The notes: generated by a model from the letters alone, not told the origin. 64,000 bases of DNA from Streptomyces sp. NRRL F-5123 (GCF_000721495.1 NZ_JOHY01000025.1:25297-89296); one strand, 5' to 3'; shown: positions 44,093 to 53,508, counted from the stretch's first letter. Numbers and translations: made by a program.

Positions 44093-45199
44093 ATGCCTGT
44101 ACCCGGAGAACTGACTTTCGCCGTGCCGCGGGGAGCCAAGAAGCCCCCGCGGCATCTCGCCGACCTCTCGCCCGCCGAGCGACGGGAGGCGGTGGCCGCG
44201 CTCGGAGAGAAGCCCTTCCGGGCCAAGCAGCTGTCGCAGCACTACTTCGCGCGGTACGCCGACGACCCCGCGGCCTGGACGGACATCCCGGCGGCGGCCC
44301 GCGGCAAGCTCGCCGGGGATCTGCTGCCGGAGCTCATGACGGTGGTGCGGCACGCCTCGTGCGACGACGGCGACACCCGCAAGACGCTGTGGCGGCTCTT
44401 CGACGGGACGCTCGTCGAGTCGGTGCTGATGCGCTACCCGGACCGCGTCACCATGTGCATCTCGTCACAGGCCGGCTGCGGCATGAACTGCCCCTTCTGC
44501 GCCACCGGCCAGGCGGGTCTGGACCGCAACCTGTCGACCGCCGAGATCGTGCACCAGATCGTGGCCGGCATGAAGTCGCTGCGCGACGGGGAGGTGCCGG
44601 GCGGACCGGCACGCCTGTCGAACATCGTCTTCATGGGCATGGGCGAGCCGCTCGCCAACTACAAGCGCGTGGTCGGCGCGATCCGCCGGCTGACCGACCC
44701 CGAACCGGACGGCCTGGGGCTGTCGCAGCGCGGCATCACCGTCTCCACGGTGGGCCTGGTGCCGGCCATCCACCGCTTCGCCGACGAGGGCTTCAAGTGC
44801 CGCCTCGCGGTCTCCCTGCACGCCCCGGACGACGAGCTGCGCGACACACTGGTGCCGGTCAACACCCGCTGGAAGGTCCGTGAGGTGCTGGACGCGGCCT
44901 GGCACTACGCCGAGGTCTCCGGCCGCCGGATCTCGATCGAGTACGCGCTGATCCGCGACGTCAACGACCAGGCATGGCGCGCCGACCGGTTGGGCAAGCT
45001 GCTGAAGAACCACCGGGTGCACGTCAACCTGATCCCGCTCAACCCCACGCCCGGTTCGAAGTGGACGGCCTCCCGACCGGAGGACGAGCGGGCGTTCGTG
45101 GCCGCGCTGGAGGCGCACGGAGTGCCCGTGACCGTACGCGACACCCGTGGCCAGGAGATTGACGGCGCCTGCGGACAGCTGGCGGCGGCGGAGCGCTGA
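44093..45199 (+). CDS. rlmN: Dual-specificity RNA methyltransferase RlmN
   Basis: Radical-SAM enzyme that methylates C2 of A2503 in 23S rRNA and A37 in some tRNAs. The 368-residue product shows [19 protein letters not shown] with the 4Fe-4S cysteines C129, C133 and C136, [14 protein letters not shown], the block [22 protein letters not shown], and a C-terminal catalytic Cys in [20 protein letters not shown] precedes ATG 44093. It follows cdsA in the usual streptomycete order. Confidence 0.96.
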   Translation: MPVPGELTFAVPRGAKKPPRHLADLSPAERREAVAALGEKPFRAKQLSQHYFARYADDPAAWTDIPAAARGKLAGDLLPELMTVVRHASCDDGDTRKTLWRLFDGTLVESVLMRYPDRVTMCISSQAGCGMNCPFCATGQAGLDRNLSTAEIVHQIVAGMKSLRDGEVPGGPARLSNIVFMGMGEPLANYKRVVGAIRRLTDPEPDGLGLSQRGITVSTVGLVPAIHRFADEGFKCRLAVSLHAPDDELRDTLVPVNTRWKVREVLDAAWHYAEVSGRRISIEYALIRDVNDQAWRADRLGKLLKNHRVHVNLIPLNPTPGSKWTASRPEDERAFVAALEAHGVPVTVRDTRGQEIDGACGQLAAAER

Positions 45200-45302
45200 C
45201 CTGCTGCTATCGTACGGTCGGCGCTCGCGTCCGGCCCGCGGTCACTGCAGCTCGCGGCCGTACGGGCAGGCGTGCACACGCGGGCCCACAACAGAACATT
45301 CC

Positions 45303-45410
45303 GACAGGGGAGCGCCTGCGACGGCGCTGAGAGTGCGGCGAGGGATCCGGCGAAGGATCTCAGGCCGCAGACCCTCCCACCTGATCCGGGTCATACCGGC
45401 GTAGGGAGTC
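45303..45410 (+). ncRNA. TPP riboswitch (THI box)
   Basis: The aptamer core is clear: GCTGAGAGTGC at about 45326-45336, then ACCTGATCCGGGTCATACC (45379-45397) and GCGTAGGGAGTC (45399-45410), with GAC at 45303-45305 able to pair with GTC at 45408-45410 to close P1. The start codon of the thiamine-binding protein is at 45418. AGGGAG (45403-45408), inside the aptamer's closing strand, is the only ribosome binding site, so TPP binding should directly hide it. Confidence 0.93.
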
Positions 45411-45417
45411 AGCACAG

Positions 45418-46524
45418 ATGAAGACCACCGCTCGGCGTGCCGTGGGCGCGCTCGTCGCCGCGGGCGCGGCAGCGTCCGTCCTGGCCGCGTGCGGCAGCGA
45501 CTCCGGCGGCGACGGCGGCAAGGCGGCGGGCTCCGGTTCCGGATCCAAGACCGTCACGCTCGTCAGCCACGACTCGTTCGCGGCCTCGAAGTCCGTCCTC
45601 GCGGAATTCACCAAGGAGACCGGCTACACCGTCAAGGTGCTGCGCGGCGGCGACGCGGGCGCGGCCGTCAACCAGGCCGTCCTCACCAAGGACCACCCGC
45701 GCGGCGACGTCTTCTTCGGGGTCGACAACACCCTGCTGTCCCGGGCGCTCGACAACGGCCTGTTCTCGCCCTACGCGGCCAAGGACCTCGGGCAGGTCGC
45801 GGCCGACCTGCAGCTGGACGCCGCGCAGCACCGCGTCACGCCGATCGACTCCGGCGACGTCTGCGTCAACTACGACCGGGCTTACTTCACCGCCCACCAC
45901 CTGGCCCCGCCGCAGACCTTCGCCGACCTGGTCAAGCCCGCGTACAAGAACCTGCTGGTCACCGAGAACGTCTCGACGTCCTCGCCCGGCCTGGCCTTCC
46001 TGCTGGGCAGCGCGGCCACGTACGGCGACACGGCGTGGCAGGACTACTGGAAGCAGCTCAAGGCCAACGGCGTCGAGGTCGTCGACAGCTGGGAGCAGGC
46101 CTACAACGACCGCTTCTCCGGTTCGTCCGCGGGCAAGCAGGCCAAGGGCGACCGGCCGCTGGTGGTCTCCTACGCCTCCAGCCCGCCCGCCGAGGTCGTC
46201 GGCGTCAGCCCCGCGCCCGCACAGTCGCCCGTCGGCGTTTCGACCGGCACGTGCTTCCGGCAGATCGAGTTCGCCGGCCTGCTGCACGGCGCGAAGAACC
46301 CCGCGGGCGGCAAGGCCCTCATCGACTTCATGCTCGGCAAGACCTTCCAGCAGGACATGCCGCTCCAGATGTACGTCGACCCGGTGCGCGGCGACGCCGT
46401 CGAGCCGCCGGTCTTCGTCAAGTACGGCGCCAAGGTTGAGCACCCCGCCACGCTGGCGCCCGACACGATCGCCGCCAAGCGCGACGAGTGGGTCCAGGCG
46501 TGGAACGGGATCGTCCTGAAGTGA
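45418..46524 (+). CDS. thiB: Thiamine ABC transporter substrate-binding lipoprotein
   Basis: 368-residue extracellular thiamine receptor. The signal peptide ends in a lipobox VLAAC with Cys25, so it is lipid-anchored. The mature protein has the TbpA/ThiB pattern: TVTLVSHDSFAASKSVLAEF, GDVFFGVDNTLLSRAL, DVCVNYDRAYF, ENVSTSSPGLAFLLG and DRPLVVSYASSPPAEV. The upstream TPP riboswitch strongly supports thiamine (or TPP) as ligand. It is followed by permease and ATPase genes at 7- and 6-base gaps. Confidence 0.95.
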   Translation: MKTTARRAVGALVAAGAAASVLAACGSDSGGDGGKAAGSGSGSKTVTLVSHDSFAASKSVLAEFTKETGYTVKVLRGGDAGAAVNQAVLTKDHPRGDVFFGVDNTLLSRALDNGLFSPYAAKDLGQVAADLQLDAAQHRVTPIDSGDVCVNYDRAYFTAHHLAPPQTFADLVKPAYKNLLVTENVSTSSPGLAFLLGSAATYGDTAWQDYWKQLKANGVEVVDSWEQAYNDRFSGSSAGKQAKGDRPLVVSYASSPPAEVVGVSPAPAQSPVGVSTGTCFRQIEFAGLLHGAKNPAGGKALIDFMLGKTFQQDMPLQMYVDPVRGDAVEPPVFVKYGAKVEHPATLAPDTIAAKRDEWVQAWNGIVLK

Positions 46525-46531
46525 GCGTGAC

Positions 46532-48232
46532 GTGAGCACGCTGCGGACCGCACCTCCGCGCGGTGCGCGGCGCGACGGCGCCGGCGGCTCGCGGGGCCGC
46601 GCCCTGGCGGTGCGCGCCGCTCTGACGGCGCCGCCGCTGCTCTTCTTCGCGGTCTTCTTCGGCTACCCGGTGGCGGCGATCGTCGGCCGGGGGCTGCACC
46701 AGGGCGGCGCCTGGCACCTGGGCCGGTTCGGCGACGTGCTGGGCGACCCCGGGATCCGGCACGTGCTGTGGTTCACCTGCTGGCAGGCCGCCGCCTCGAC
46801 CGGGCTGACGCTGCTGGTGGGGCTGCCTGCCGCGTACGTCTTCGCGCGGCTGGACTTCCCCGGGCGGCGGCTGCTGCGCGCGGTCGTGACAGTGCCCTTC
46901 GTGCTGCCGACCGTCGTCGCGGGCTCGGCCTTCCTGGCGCTGCTCGGCCGCGGCGGCTTCACCGACTCGCTCCTCGGGGTGCGGCTCGACACCGGGGTGT
47001 GGGCGATCCTCGTCGCGCACGTCTTCTTCAACTTCGCCGTCGTGGTCCGCACCGTCGGCGGACTGTGGGCGCAGCTGGACCCCGCGCAGGAGGAGGCCGC
47101 CCGGATGCTCGGCGCGGGCCGCCTCGCCGCCTGGCGCAGCGTGACGCTGCCCGCCCTCGGCCCGTCGGTGGCCGCGGCCGCGCTCATGGTGTACCTCTTC
47201 ACCTTCACCTCCTTCGGCGTCATCCAGATCCTCGGCGGGCCGCTGTACTCCACCCTGGAGGTGGAGATCTACCGGCAGACCGCCGAGATCTTCGACCTGC
47301 CGGCGGCGGCCGTGCTGACCCTGCTGCAGTTCGCCGCGGTGCTGGCCATCCTCGCCCTGCACGGCTGGACGGTACGGCGGAGCGAGTCGGCGCTGAAGCT
47401 GGTGGACCCCGCGCGCACCGCGCACCGGCCGAGCGGCGCGGCCGAACGCACCCTGCTCGGCGCCGTCCTCGCGGTCGTCGCCCTGGTCATCCTGCTGCCG
47501 CTCGGCGTGCTCGCCGCCCGCTCCTTCGACACCCCCGGCGGCTACGGCCTGGCCTTCTACCGCGCCCTCGGGTCGGACGACGGCGGCACCTTCAGCGTCG
47601 CCCCCTGGCAGACCGTCGGCAATTCGCTGCGCTTCGCGGCGCTGGCCACCGTCATCGCCCTGGTGATCGGCGGTCTCGCGGCGGCTGCGCTGGTGCGCAG
47701 GTCAGGGCGGCTGATGCGCGGCTTCGACGCACTGCTGATGCTGCCGCTCGGCACCTCCGCCGTCACGATCGGCTTCGGTTTCCTCATCGCCCTGGACAAG
47801 CCGCCGCTGGACCTGCGGGACTCCTGGCTGCTGGTGCCGCTCGCGCAGGCGCTGGTGGGCGCGCCCTTCGTCGTCCGGGTGATGCTGCCGGTGCTGCGGG
47901 CCGTCGACACCCGGCTGCGGGAGGCCGCGGCGGTGCTGGGCGCCTCGCCCTGGCGGGTGTGGCGCGAGGTGGAACTGCCGCTGGTCTCCCGTGCCGTGGC
48001 CGTTGCCGCGGGGTTCGCCTTCGCCGTCTCGCTCGGCGAATTCGGCGCCACCGTCTTCATCGCCCGGCCCGACGACCCCACCCTGCCGGTCGCCGTCGCC
48101 CGCCTGCTGGGCCGCGCCGGGCCCATGAACTACGGCCAGGCCATGGCCCTGAGCACCGTGCTGATGGTGGTCTGCGCCGCCGGCCTGCTGGTGCTGGAAC
48201 GATTCCGCCCCACGAGCGCCGGGGAGCTGTGA
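46532..48232 (+). CDS. thiP: Thiamine ABC transporter permease (fused double-domain)
   Basis: 566 residues carrying two copies of the binding-protein-dependent permease domain in one chain, as in ThiP. The first coupling loop is EEAARMLGAGRLAAWRSVTLPALGPSVAA and the second is REAAAVLGASPWRVWREVELPLVSRAVAV (both EAA motifs). About 12 membrane helices are predicted. GTG 46532 is 7 bases after thiB; thiQ follows after 6 bases, so the three genes form one riboswitch-controlled operon. Confidence 0.94.
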   Translation: MSTLRTAPPRGARRDGAGGSRGRALAVRAALTAPPLLFFAVFFGYPVAAIVGRGLHQGGAWHLGRFGDVLGDPGIRHVLWFTCWQAAASTGLTLLVGLPAAYVFARLDFPGRRLLRAVVTVPFVLPTVVAGSAFLALLGRGGFTDSLLGVRLDTGVWAILVAHVFFNFAVVVRTVGGLWAQLDPAQEEAARMLGAGRLAAWRSVTLPALGPSVAAAALMVYLFTFTSFGVIQILGGPLYSTLEVEIYRQTAEIFDLPAAAVLTLLQFAAVLAILALHGWTVRRSESALKLVDPARTAHRPSGAAERTLLGAVLAVVALVILLPLGVLAARSFDTPGGYGLAFYRALGSDDGGTFSVAPWQTVGNSLRFAALATVIALVIGGLAAAALVRRSGRLMRGFDALLMLPLGTSAVTIGFGFLIALDKPPLDLRDSWLLVPLAQALVGAPFVVRVMLPVLRAVDTRLREAAAVLGASPWRVWREVELPLVSRAVAVAAGFAFAVSLGEFGATVFIARPDDPTLPVAVARLLGRAGPMNYGQAMALSTVLMVVCAAGLLVLERFRPTSAGEL

Positions 48233-48238
48233 CCCGCG

Positions 48239-49438
48239 ATGACGACCGCCGATCCGACACGTACCCCCGGTCCCGCACGTCCCGCACCTCCCGCCGGGAC
48301 GTCGCACGCTGCCGGCGCCCCGCACATTGCCGAGCCGGGACATATTGCCGAGCCGCGGCACATTGCCGGGCCGTCCGGTGCCGCGGGCCCCTCGCTCACG
48401 GGCGGCGCCCTGCTGCGGCTGGACGCCGCGACCGTGCGCTTCGGGCAGCGGACCGCGCTGGACGGGGTCGACCTGGAGATCGCCGAGCACGAGATCGTCT
48501 GCGTGCTGGGGCCCAGCGGCAGCGGCAAGTCCACCCTGCTGCGGGTGGTCGCCGGGCTGCAGGACCTCGCCTCAGGACGGGTGCTGCTGGACGGCGCCGA
48601 CCAGCGCGGAGTGCCGCCGCACCGGCGCGGCGTCGGGCTGATGTTCCAGGACCACCAGCTCTTCCCGCAGCGGGACGTCGGCGGCAACGTCGGCTTCGGC
48701 CCGCGCATGCACAAGGCGCCGCGCGACCGGCGCGAGCAGCGCGTCGCCGAGCTGCTCGACCTGGTCGGCCTGCCCGGCGCGCAGTCCCGCGGCGTCGCGG
48801 AGCTGTCCGGCGGCGAGCAGCAGCGGGTCGCCCTCGCCCGCGCCCTGGCGCCGGAACCGCGGCTGCTCATGCTCGACGAGCCGCTCGGCCAGCTCGACCG
48901 CTCGCTGCGCGAGCGCCTGGTCGTGGAGCTGCGGCAGCTCTTCGGCCGGCTGGGCACCACCGTGCTGGCCGTCACCCACGACCAGGGTGAGGCCTTCGCG
49001 CTCGCCGACCGCGTGGTGGTCATGCGCGACGGCCGGATCGCCCAGACCGGCACCCCGCTCGAGGTCTGGCAGCACCCGGTGGACGAGTTCGTCGCCCGCT
49101 TCCTGGGCTTCGACGCCGTCACCGACGCCGTCGTGACCGGCGGCTCGGCGGCCACCACCGGCTGGGGCGGGCTGCCCGTGCCGCCCGGCACCCCGGACGG
49201 CCCCTGCCGACTGCTCGTCCGGCCCACCGGAGTGCGCCTGGTCGCCCCGGACGCGGCGGGCGCGCTGCGCTGCACGGTGGCCGCCCGCACCTTCCGCGGC
49301 GGCCACGTGGCCGTGACGCTGCGGCCCGAGCGCGGCCCCGAGCTGGAGGCGGAGTGCGCGCTGCGTGACGCCCCGGCCGAGGGCGCGGCCGTCGGCGTGA
49401 CCTTCGACCCGGAGGACGTCGTCGTCCTGCCCGGCTGA
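48239..49438 (+). CDS. thiQ: Thiamine ABC transporter ATPase with N-terminal HIAEP repeats
   Basis: 399-residue ABC ATPase. Residues about 60-290 contain Walker A GPSGSGKST, Q-loop FQDHQLFPQ, signature LSGGEQQRVALARAL, Walker B LLMLDEP and switch His in VTHDQGEA. A C-terminal TOBE-like regulatory domain follows (LLVRPTGVRLVAPD). Before the ATPase core is a 55-residue Pro/Ala leader containing PHIAEP-GHIAEP-RHIAGP, three 18-bp repeat units also found in the methyltransferase at 22913-23860. The leader is not part of the ABC fold. Confidence 0.93.
   Translation: MTTADPTRTPGPARPAPPAGTSHAAGAPHIAEPGHIAEPRHIAGPSGAAGPSLTGGALLRLDAATVRFGQRTALDGVDLEIAEHEIVCVLGPSGSGKSTLLRVVAGLQDLASGRVLLDGADQRGVPPHRRGVGLMFQDHQLFPQRDVGGNVGFGPRMHKAPRDRREQRVAELLDLVGLPGAQSRGVAELSGGEQQRVALARALAPEPRLLMLDEPLGQLDRSLRERLVVELRQLFGRLGTTVLAVTHDQGEAFALADRVVVMRDGRIAQTGTPLEVWQHPVDEFVARFLGFDAVTDAVVTGGSAATTGWGGLPVPPGTPDGPCRLLVRPTGVRLVAPDAAGALRCTVAARTFRGGHVAVTLRPERGPELEAECALRDAPAEGAAVGVTFDPEDVVVLPG
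48319..48372 (+). repeat. 18-bp tandem repeat (three units) in thiQ
   Basis: Three consecutive 18-base units with the common part CATTGCCGAG or CATATTGCCGAG encode PHIAEP, GHIAEP, RHIAGP. The unit matches the repeat at 23511-23600 in sequence and reading frame. Confidence 0.85.
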
Positions 49439-49584
49439 GCGGCCCGCGCCCCTTCTCGCCACGGGCCGGAGAAGCACACGAATGGGCACCGATGAGTTTC
49501 GCCGGCCCGGACCGTCCTATCTGCTGGAGGCGCACGAGCGCCCCGCGGACAGACCGCCGGACACGGACGAGAACGGAGCCCGCC

Positions 49585-50064
49585 ATGCAGCAGAAGATCA
49601 CGACGTTCCTCTGGTACGACGACCAGGCCGAGGAGGCCGTGGCCCTCTACACCTCGCTCTTCGACAACTCCCGCGTGGTCAAGGTGCAGCACTACGGCGA
49701 GGTGGGTCCCGGGACGCCGGGCAGCGTGATGATCGTCGAGTTCGAGCTGGCCGGGCAGCGCTTCCTCGCGCTCAACGGCGGGCCGGAGTTCACCTTCAAC
49801 GAGGCGATGTCGCTCAGCGTCGACTGCGACTCGCAGGAGGAGGTCGACCGGCTGTGGTCCGCGCTGACCGCGGGCGGCGGCGAGGAGGGCCCCTGCGGCT
49901 GGCTCAAGGACCCCTACGGCGTGTCCTGGCAGATCGTGCCCACCCGGCTCAACGAGCTGATCAACGACCCGGACCAGAACAGGTCCCAGGCCGCCGTGAA
50001 GGCCATGCTCGGAATGAAGAAGCTGGTGGTGTCCGAGCTGGAGGCGGCTGCCGACGCGGTCTGA
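49585..50064 (+). CDS. VOC family protein (PhnB/3-demethylubiquinone methyltransferase-like fold)
   Basis: 159-residue vicinal-oxygen-chelate protein. It begins QKITTFLWYDDQAEEAVALYTSLF, the usual start of the PhnB-like branch, and contains GSVMIVEFELAGQRFLALNGGPEFTF and GPCGWLKDPYGVSWQIVPTRL. Members have varied or unknown functions; the methyltransferase name is historical. GAACGGAG precedes ATG 49585. It is a probable single gene after the thiamine operon, with a 146-base gap and no recognisable terminator. Confidence 0.88.
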   Translation: MQQKITTFLWYDDQAEEAVALYTSLFDNSRVVKVQHYGEVGPGTPGSVMIVEFELAGQRFLALNGGPEFTFNEAMSLSVDCDSQEEVDRLWSALTAGGGEEGPCGWLKDPYGVSWQIVPTRLNELINDPDQNRSQAAVKAMLGMKKLVVSELEAAADAV

Positions 50065-50095
50065 GTGCCCCGCCGTCCCCTGCCCCCGCCCCGGC

Positions 50096-51211
50096 TCACT
50101 TCTCCGCGAGCCGCACCAGCGCGTCCGGCACCTCGGTCACCGAGTCGACCAGCGCGATGCGCCAGGCCATCGCGTGGTCGCGGGCCAGCGCGCTGAGCAG
50201 CGGCCACGCGGGCAGCTCGGTGGTCCAGTGCGCCCGGTCCACCAGCACCATGGGCGTCGGCTCGCCGCGCGCGGAGTAGTAGTTGGGGGTCGCGGCGTCG
50301 AAGATCTCCTGCACGGTGCCCGCCGCGCCCGGCAGGAAGACCACGCCGGAGTTGCAGCGGGCGAGCAGGGTGTCCTCGCGGACGGAGTTGGCGAAGAACT
50401 TCGCGATGTGCGACGCGAAGGCATTCGGCGGCTCGTGCCCGTAGAACCACGTCGGCACGCCCAGCGAGGTGCCGCCCTCCGGCCAGCGCTCGCGCACCTC
50501 GAAGGCGGTCGCGGCCCACTCGCCGACCGACGGCCGGAAGGACGGGGCGCTGCCGAGCACCGACAGCGCCTTGCCGAGCATCACGTCCTGCTGCGGGGCG
50601 GCGTACGCGCCGAGGTTCGCCGCCTCCATCGCGCCGGGGCCGCCGCCGGTCGCCACGGTCAGGCCCGCGCGGGCCAGGTCGCGGCCGAGCCGGGCGGCGC
50701 CCGCGTAGGCGTCCGTGCCGCGCTTCATCGCGTGGCCGCCCATGACGCCCACCACCCGGGCCCCGGCCAGGTGCTCGTCGAGGGCGTCGGTCACCGCGTC
50801 GTCGTGGATCGAGCGCAGCATCGACGCCAGTAGGTCGCCGCCCGCCGCGCTCTGCCGGTACCAGTCGTACGCGCGGGCGTCCGGCGTGTGCTCGTAGCCG
50901 GCGGCCGCCAGGTCGGCGTACAGCTCGGTGGGGCTGTAGAGCGTGGCCCGGTAGGGGTCGAAGGGCAGGTGCGGGACCGGCGGGAAGACCAGCGCCCCGC
51001 CGGCCCGTACGTGCGCGAGCGCCTGCGGCTCCATCAGGCAGCCGAGGAAGACCGCCTGCGTGGTGTCGGCCACCAGCAGGGCGAAGGTACGGTCCGTCAG
51101 ATCGACGGCCTGGACGCGGTATCCGGCGAACGACCCGGTCAGCGCGACCCTGTCGAACTCCTCGAGCGTCTCGATCTCACGGGCGGGCGGGGGAGCGGTC
51201 TCGGCGGACAT
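50096..51211 (-). CDS. LOG-like Rossmann nucleotide-binding protein
   Basis: 371 residues. The central third is LOG/lysine-decarboxylase-like: VVGVMGGHAMKRGTDAYAGAARLGRDLARAGLTVATGGGPGAMEAANLGA, in which GGGPGAMEA matches, and later VVFLPGAAGTVQEIFDA in place of the usual PGGxGTxxE. LOG enzymes release cytokinin bases or cleave purine nucleotide monophosphates; here Gly-to-Ala in the PGG motif and an extra 130-residue N-terminal domain make the activity uncertain. ATG 51211 starts MSAETAPPPA. It is convergent with the VOC gene and lies downstream of the ABC permease. Confidence 0.8.
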   Translation of the reverse strand: MSAETAPPPAREIETLEEFDRVALTGSFAGYRVQAVDLTDRTFALLVADTTQAVFLGCLMEPQALAHVRAGGALVFPPVPHLPFDPYRATLYSPTELYADLAAAGYEHTPDARAYDWYRQSAAGGDLLASMLRSIHDDAVTDALDEHLAGARVVGVMGGHAMKRGTDAYAGAARLGRDLARAGLTVATGGGPGAMEAANLGAYAAPQQDVMLGKALSVLGSAPSFRPSVGEWAATAFEVRERWPEGGTSLGVPTWFYGHEPPNAFASHIAKFFANSVREDTLLARCNSGVVFLPGAAGTVQEIFDAATPNYYSARGEPTPMVLVDRAHWTTELPAWPLLSALARDHAMAWRIALVDSVTEVPDALVRLAEK

Positions 51212-51245
51212 GGCGGCACGATAGCCCGCCGGGCCCCTCACGCCG

Positions 51246-52367
51246 TCACCGCGTCGCCGGAACGGTCGCGAAGGCCGCGACCACTGCCGTCAGCGGCACC
51301 GCGACGGCCAGTACCACGCCCGTGCGCAGCGCCGCCGCGCCGCGCAGCAGCGCAGGCGGCGCGCCGATCTCGCGCAGCGCCGTCGTCGACCGGGCGCGCG
51401 CGCCGGCCGCCTCCGCGAGCGCGGTGCCCGCGACCGCCAGCACGCACAGCCCGATGAGGGCCGCGGCGAAGGTCGTCAGCGGCCCCAGCCGGTGGCCCGA
51501 GCCGTGCTGCAGGTCGTAGACCGCGAGCGCCGCCGTCGCCGTCGCGCACAGCAGTCCCAGCGGCCGGCCGATCCGGCGGGACTCCTGCTGGAGGGCCCGC
51601 CCTGCCAGCAGCCGCAGCGCGCCCGGCCGGTGCAGCGCGAGCAGCTGTCCGCACAGGTGCACCAGGCCCGGGCCCGTCAGCACCATCCCGGCCGAGGCGA
51701 CGACCCAGCCCGCCACCGTCGCCGCCGACACCGCGCCCAGTCCGCTGGGCAGTGGCAGCGCGTCCCCGCGCGGCGCGCTCACCTGCACCGCGAGCCCCAC
51801 CGCGGTCAGCGCCACGCCCCACGGCAGCCCCGCGGGCCCGGCGCCCGGTTTCGGCGCCGGCGGCTGCCACAGCCGGGCGGCGACGGCCGCCGCGGCGCCC
51901 AGCGGCACCACCGCCAGGAGCGTCACCACGCCCGCCGCGGGCAGCCGGTGTCCCGCGCCCAGCACCTCCGAGACCGAACCGGAGTACGGCACGCCGCCGA
52001 GGTCACCGCGCAGGTAGAGGAAGCCCAGCAGGGCGAGCCCGCTGCCGGCCGCGCACGCCAGCGCCGCGCTCCCGGCGCCGACCAGCACCGTCGCCCGCCG
52101 GCCCAGCCCCACCGCGGCGAGCCCGCTGCCCGGCCAGCGCAGCGGCTGCGCCCGCCCCGCGGTGGCCGCGAGCAGCACGGCTGCCGCGGCGGGCAGCACG
52201 CACCACACCAGCCGCACCCCGGCACTCGCGCCGGGCCGCTGGTGCCCCAGCGCCCAGCCGAGCGCCGACAGCAGCAGCAGTCCCGTGCCGCCCGACGCGG
52301 CCACCACCGTCAGCCACCGCCCGAGCGCCCCGATCCGCGCGCCCCGCACCACTCGCCAGCTCAGCAC
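51246..52367 (-). CDS. Multi-spanning membrane protein, probable ABC permease (FtsX-like C-terminus)
   Basis: 373-residue very hydrophobic Ala/Gly/Leu-rich protein with about ten membrane segments. The C-terminal part STTALREIGAPPALLRGAAALRTGVVLAVAVP resembles the FtsX-type permease hallmark (LR-IGA---LLR). Together with the ATPase gene 160 bases upstream on the same strand it forms a two-gene ABC system. The substrate is unknown; FtsX-type exporters handle peptides or lipids or act mechanically. GTG 52367 has GGGAGGCGGCGGC before it. The order is ATPase, permease, then LOG-like gene. Confidence 0.75.
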   Translation of the reverse strand: MLSWRVVRGARIGALGRWLTVVAASGGTGLLLLSALGWALGHQRPGASAGVRLVWCVLPAAAAVLLAATAGRAQPLRWPGSGLAAVGLGRRATVLVGAGSAALACAAGSGLALLGFLYLRGDLGGVPYSGSVSEVLGAGHRLPAAGVVTLLAVVPLGAAAAVAARLWQPPAPKPGAGPAGLPWGVALTAVGLAVQVSAPRGDALPLPSGLGAVSAATVAGWVVASAGMVLTGPGLVHLCGQLLALHRPGALRLLAGRALQQESRRIGRPLGLLCATATAALAVYDLQHGSGHRLGPLTTFAAALIGLCVLAVAGTALAEAAGARARSTTALREIGAPPALLRGAAALRTGVVLAVAVPLTAVVAAFATVPATR

Positions 52368-52527
52368 GCCGCCGCCTCCCGTCCGGTCCGCAAGGTCGAT
52401 ACCGCGCCACGCGCGCGCAGCCGCGCAGGGTCCTCACTCCGCCGTGGCGAAGGCGTCACGCCCGCTCGGTTTTCGCGGACCGCGCTCTCGGGTGCCGCGG
52501 GGCGGAGAGTCCGGGTGCCGGCGGGGG

Positions 52528-53256
52528 TCATGCGTGCGCCGGGGCAGGGTCGGGGGTGCCGTGGTCCGGGGCGTGCACGGGGGAGTCCATATGGCCGTCG
52601 CGCAGCGTGACGGCGCGGTCGGTGTAGCCGGCGGTCTCCGGGGCGGAGCCCGCCAGGACGACCGTCATCCCGTGCGAGCGGGCCGCGCTGGCAAGGGTGC
52701 GCAGCACCTGGGCGCGGTCGGAGTGGTGCAGCGGCGCGGCCGGGTCGTCGGCGAAGACCACCGCGGGCGATCCGACCAGGGCTCGGGCCACCGCGACCCG
52801 CTGCTGCTCGGGGAGGAGCAGCGCCCCGGGGTGGCGGCGCGCGGCGCCGCCGATGTCCAGCCGGTCCAGCCAGTCCTGCGCCTCGGCGCGCGCCGCCCGC
52901 GGCCGTACGCCGCGCATCAGCAGCGGCAGCGCCGCGTTCTCCCACGCCGTCAGCTCCGGCAGCAGCGCGGGCTCGCTGCCGACCCAGCCGAAGCGCTCGC
53001 GGCGCAGCAGGTCGCGCGCCGCCTCGGGGAGGGTGTGCACGGGCCCGCTGTTGAACCACACCTCGCCCTCGTCCGGCACGATCTGACCGGACAGGCAGCG
53101 CAGCAGCGTCGTCTTGCCGGAGCCGCGCGGCCCGACCACACCGAGGATCTCCCCCTCGCGGACGCCGACCGAGACGCCGAGCAGGGCCGGTGAGCCCCGG
53201 AGGGAGTGGCGCAGCGAGCGGGCGAAGAGCACGTCGTTGTCGGGCGGGGCCACCAT
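52528..53256 (-). CDS. ABC transporter ATPase with degenerate signature and Walker B
   Basis: 242 residues. Walker A GPRGSGKTTLLRCLSG is intact, but the signature LSGGQ-QR has become LLLPEQQRVAVARAL and Walker B reads VVFADDP in place of D-E-P, losing the catalytic Glu (Asp instead). The switch region TVVLAGSAPETA lacks the His. So it likely binds ATP but may hydrolyse it poorly. CGGAGGAAC lies before ATG 53256. The likely partner is the membrane protein at 51246-52367. Function is unknown. Confidence 0.82.
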   Translation of the reverse strand: MVAPPDNDVLFARSLRHSLRGSPALLGVSVGVREGEILGVVGPRGSGKTTLLRCLSGQIVPDEGEVWFNSGPVHTLPEAARDLLRRERFGWVGSEPALLPELTAWENAALPLLMRGVRPRAARAEAQDWLDRLDIGGAARRHPGALLLPEQQRVAVARALVGSPAVVFADDPAAPLHHSDRAQVLRTLASAARSHGMTVVLAGSAPETAGYTDRAVTLRDGHMDSPVHAPDHGTPDPAPAHA

Positions 53257-53508
53257 GCCGTTCCTCCGCGGGTCGTCGTCCCCCGGCGGCGGAGGGCGCC
53301 GGTGCGCCGCGGGCGCCGGGGTGGGCGGTCACTCCCCGGCACCGTAGGCAGCCGGTGGGCGGTCGGACCGCAGGCGCGGCGGCGGAGGTCGCCGATCCGT
53401 CCGTTCGGGTGAGCGCTGTCGGGGCCGGTCGGCGGCGGGGCCCGCGGGGGAGCCGGGGCCGGTCCGGGGCCGTCGGCCGCGGGTGGCCGGGCCCGCCCGC
53501 GGCAGGCG

